From an uncultured Porphyromonadaceae bacterium (lineage in GTDB: Bacteria > Bacteroidota > Bacteroidia > Bacteroidales > Muribaculaceae), in NCBI GenBank assembly GCA_900552325.1, contig URZG01000016.1, positions 1 to 16,860 of the forward strand: a DNA stretch of 16,860 bases. The letters run 5' to 3'. Positions 15,827-16,860 of this stretch are shown piece by piece (positions within the stretch are counted from its first letter, which is position 1; each line of letters opens with the position of its first letter). The position numbers and the translations under genes are program-made. Under the pieces are notes generated by a model. The model saw nothing but the letters and a program-made list of their open reading frames with translations. It had not been told where the DNA came from and did not search any database.

Positions 15827-15854
15827 CGAGTTCGGGATAACGATATCCAACTCG
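15827..15854. repeat. Bulged palindrome between the lipoprotein and the IS transposase
   Basis: CGAGTT (15827-15832) pairs with AACTCG (15849-15854), and GGATA (15835-15839) pairs with TATCC (15844-15848), with a 2-base bulge and a 4-base loop ACGA. No T-run follows. It could be part of an insertion-sequence end, a transcript-stabilising hairpin or a protein site. Confidence 0.55.
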
Positions 15855-15879
15855 GCGACATTACAGTTAGGCATGAATT

Positions 15880-15912
15880 ATCGGGCGGCCGGTCATTGGT
15901 CGCCTGATTTTT
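15880..15912 (+). terminator. Probable intrinsic terminator downstream of the lipoprotein gene
   Basis: ATCGGGCGGCC (15880-15890) pairs with GGTCGCCTGAT (15898-15908) as 11 pairs including two G-T wobbles, around a 7-base loop. A T-run (15908-15912) follows on the plus strand. It would end plus-strand transcription from the lipoprotein before it runs against the convergent transposase gene. It may lie inside the insertion sequence. Confidence 0.65.
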
Positions 15913-15925
15913 CAATCGGTGCAGT

Positions 15926-16846
15926 TTATTGCCAGAGGACGAGCTGCCCGTTGGACTCAGGCACCTCGTAGTCGAAATTGACTTCCGGCTTTGTGGAGAA
16001 GAAGCAATACGCACCCATTGCCGCAAGCAGGTTCATGATAAAATTGTGGACGCTGCGGTGGCGGGAATGCACCAGCTGGGCCACGTTCTTGAGCATGTCG
16101 TTTATTGATTCGATGATGCTTCTCTTACGGAGCATTATCCTGTCGTAAAGCGGCATGAGGCGCTGTTTCATATTCGAGCGCAGGCCGGTCACGATATGCA
16201 CCCCGTTGTCCCACAGATGTCCGAAAAGCGATTGCGAGATATATCCCTTGTCGGCGTACAGTTTGCCGAACACCTTATCTGTCAGAGTGTCAATGACTGA
16301 CACCTCGCGGTCATCGACGTTGGCGCGGGTGAGGACGAAGTTCACAAGCTCTCCCTTTTCGTTGCACAGGAGATGCAGTTTGAAGCCGACGTACCATCCC
16401 ATGGCGCTCTTGCCCTTTGCCGCGATGCCTTTGAACACCTTCATGTTGAACTCACGCTTGTTGTGTATCACCGGAATACAGGTGCTGTCGACAAAGCTGA
16501 TCCCGGTGCATTCCCCGAAACAGGCAAGTCTCAGGAACATTGTCAGTGCCACGAAGCAACGCGGCATGATTTCCACGAAACGGTTGTACGAGAACCGGCG
16601 TGGGAACAGATGTCTCCAATGTCCGCACACGCATGACAGATAATAATGCTTGAAGTTGCGGTAGGTGTTGAAGTGGAAGCAGATCAGAATCGTGATGACC
16701 TCCGCGTCGGACATCATACACTTCCGGCGGCGTTTCGGGGCGTCAGGAGAGGACGGAAGGGAGTTTTTTGCCATCTCGACTTCAAATTCTTTGCAAAAAT
16801 CATCCGCAATACAGAAAATTTCAGTAACTTTACTCTCGGTAATCAT
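15926..16846 (-). CDS. IS982-family transposase
   Basis: A complete 306-residue transposase on the minus strand, reading from ATG at 16844-16846 to the stop at 15926-15928. IS982 family enzymes use a DDE catalytic triad. Visible candidates are Asp in ISFVDSTCIPV, Asp in GKLYADKGYIS, and Glu in KRSIIESINDMLK. The N-terminal region contains SDAEVITILICFHF and the TYRNFKHYYLSCV segment typical of the family. GYISQSLF and the KGKSAMGWYVGFKLHLLCN block also fit. The length is normal and no frameshift is seen, so it is probably functional. It is convergent with the lipoprotein gene and separated from it by two hairpins. Confidence 0.92.
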   Translation of the reverse strand: MITESKVTEIFCIADDFCKEFEVEMAKNSLPSSPDAPKRRRKCMMSDAEVITILICFHFNTYRNFKHYYLSCVCGHWRHLFPRRFSYNRFVEIMPRCFVALTMFLRLACFGECTGISFVDSTCIPVIHNKREFNMKVFKGIAAKGKSAMGWYVGFKLHLLCNEKGELVNFVLTRANVDDREVSVIDTLTDKVFGKLYADKGYISQSLFGHLWDNGVHIVTGLRSNMKQRLMPLYDRIMLRKRSIIESINDMLKNVAQLVHSRHRSVHNFIMNLLAAMGAYCFFSTKPEVNFDYEVPESNGQLVLWQ

Positions 16847-16860
16847 GATACAGTATTTAT
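15926..16860 (-). mobile_element. IS982-family insertion sequence, incomplete in window
   Basis: The element is defined by its transposase. Only 14 bases upstream of the transposase start are in the window, so the end with its terminal inverted repeat is missing and the repeats cannot be compared. The other end lies somewhere in 15812-15925, which holds a palindrome and a terminator-like hairpin. No target duplication can be judged. Confidence 0.7.

Noticed and set aside
13660..16860. Attachment-site copy of the tRNA-Gln 3' end
   Set aside because: Reading downstream by eye, no repeat of the T-arm/acceptor sequence was found, so an integrated-element boundary cannot be claimed.
1..16860. CRISPR array or other regularly spaced short repeats
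   Set aside because: No regularly spaced direct repeats were seen; the only large-scale repetition is the three paralogous membrane protein genes.

Overview
The window looks like a chromosomal segment of a Bacteroidales bacterium, and a moderately GC-rich gut lineage such as Muribaculaceae would fit. This rests on three things. Two promoters carry the Bacteroidota -33/-7 pattern (TTTG or TTG, about 20 bases, TAnnTTTG). Recognisable Shine-Dalgarno sites are scarce. The gene products (lysine/alanine/glutamate-tailed L17, bacterial acyl-ACP thioesterase, Bacteroidota-type LptD, IS982 transposase) fit that phylum. Genus cannot be fixed from the sequence alone.

Layout, left to right. Positions 1-1823 hold the end of the ribosomal protein operon (rpsD 3' part, rpoA, rplQ), closed by a strong hairpin terminator at about 1912-1970. 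Positions 2035-7198 hold three consecutive, overlapping, AT-richer genes. They encode large paralogous polytopic membrane proteins that look like GT-C fold (family 39/ArnT-like) glycosyltransferases. The third overlaps by 29 bases an acyl-ACP thioesterase gene (7170-7943) of much higher GC. A consensus promoter at 7952-7983 then starts a unit with a class I aminotransferase (8004-9230). Tyrosyl-tRNA synthetase (tyrS, 9273-10568) and a large LptD-like outer-membrane protein (10611-13487) follow on the same strand. A tRNA-Gln(UUG) gene at 13612-13682 has its own consensus promoter and a textbook terminator.

After the tRNA terminator the character changes. There is about 290 bases of AT-rich non-coding DNA, then an AT-rich ADP-ribosylglycohydrolase (DraG/ARH family, 14021-14977), a spacer with a 26-codon possible gene remnant, and a TPR lipoprotein (15188-15811). 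Two hairpins follow, then an IS982-family transposase on the minus strand (15926-16846) whose outer end lies beyond the window. This has the look of accessory DNA placed downstream of a tRNA gene, although no attachment-site repeat was found.

The central genes share an envelope theme: membrane glycosyltransferase candidates, release of fatty acids from ACP, and LPS delivery to the outer membrane. No direct functional link between them is shown by the sequence. The most unusual item is the tandem triplet of GT-C-like proteins. They share an invariant Asp-Glu plus Cys-Cys-Arg-Asp-Tyr signature and a second Trp-x-Pro-Glu-Asn-Ile motif, so they may form one family acting together on one surface glycan or glycoprotein.
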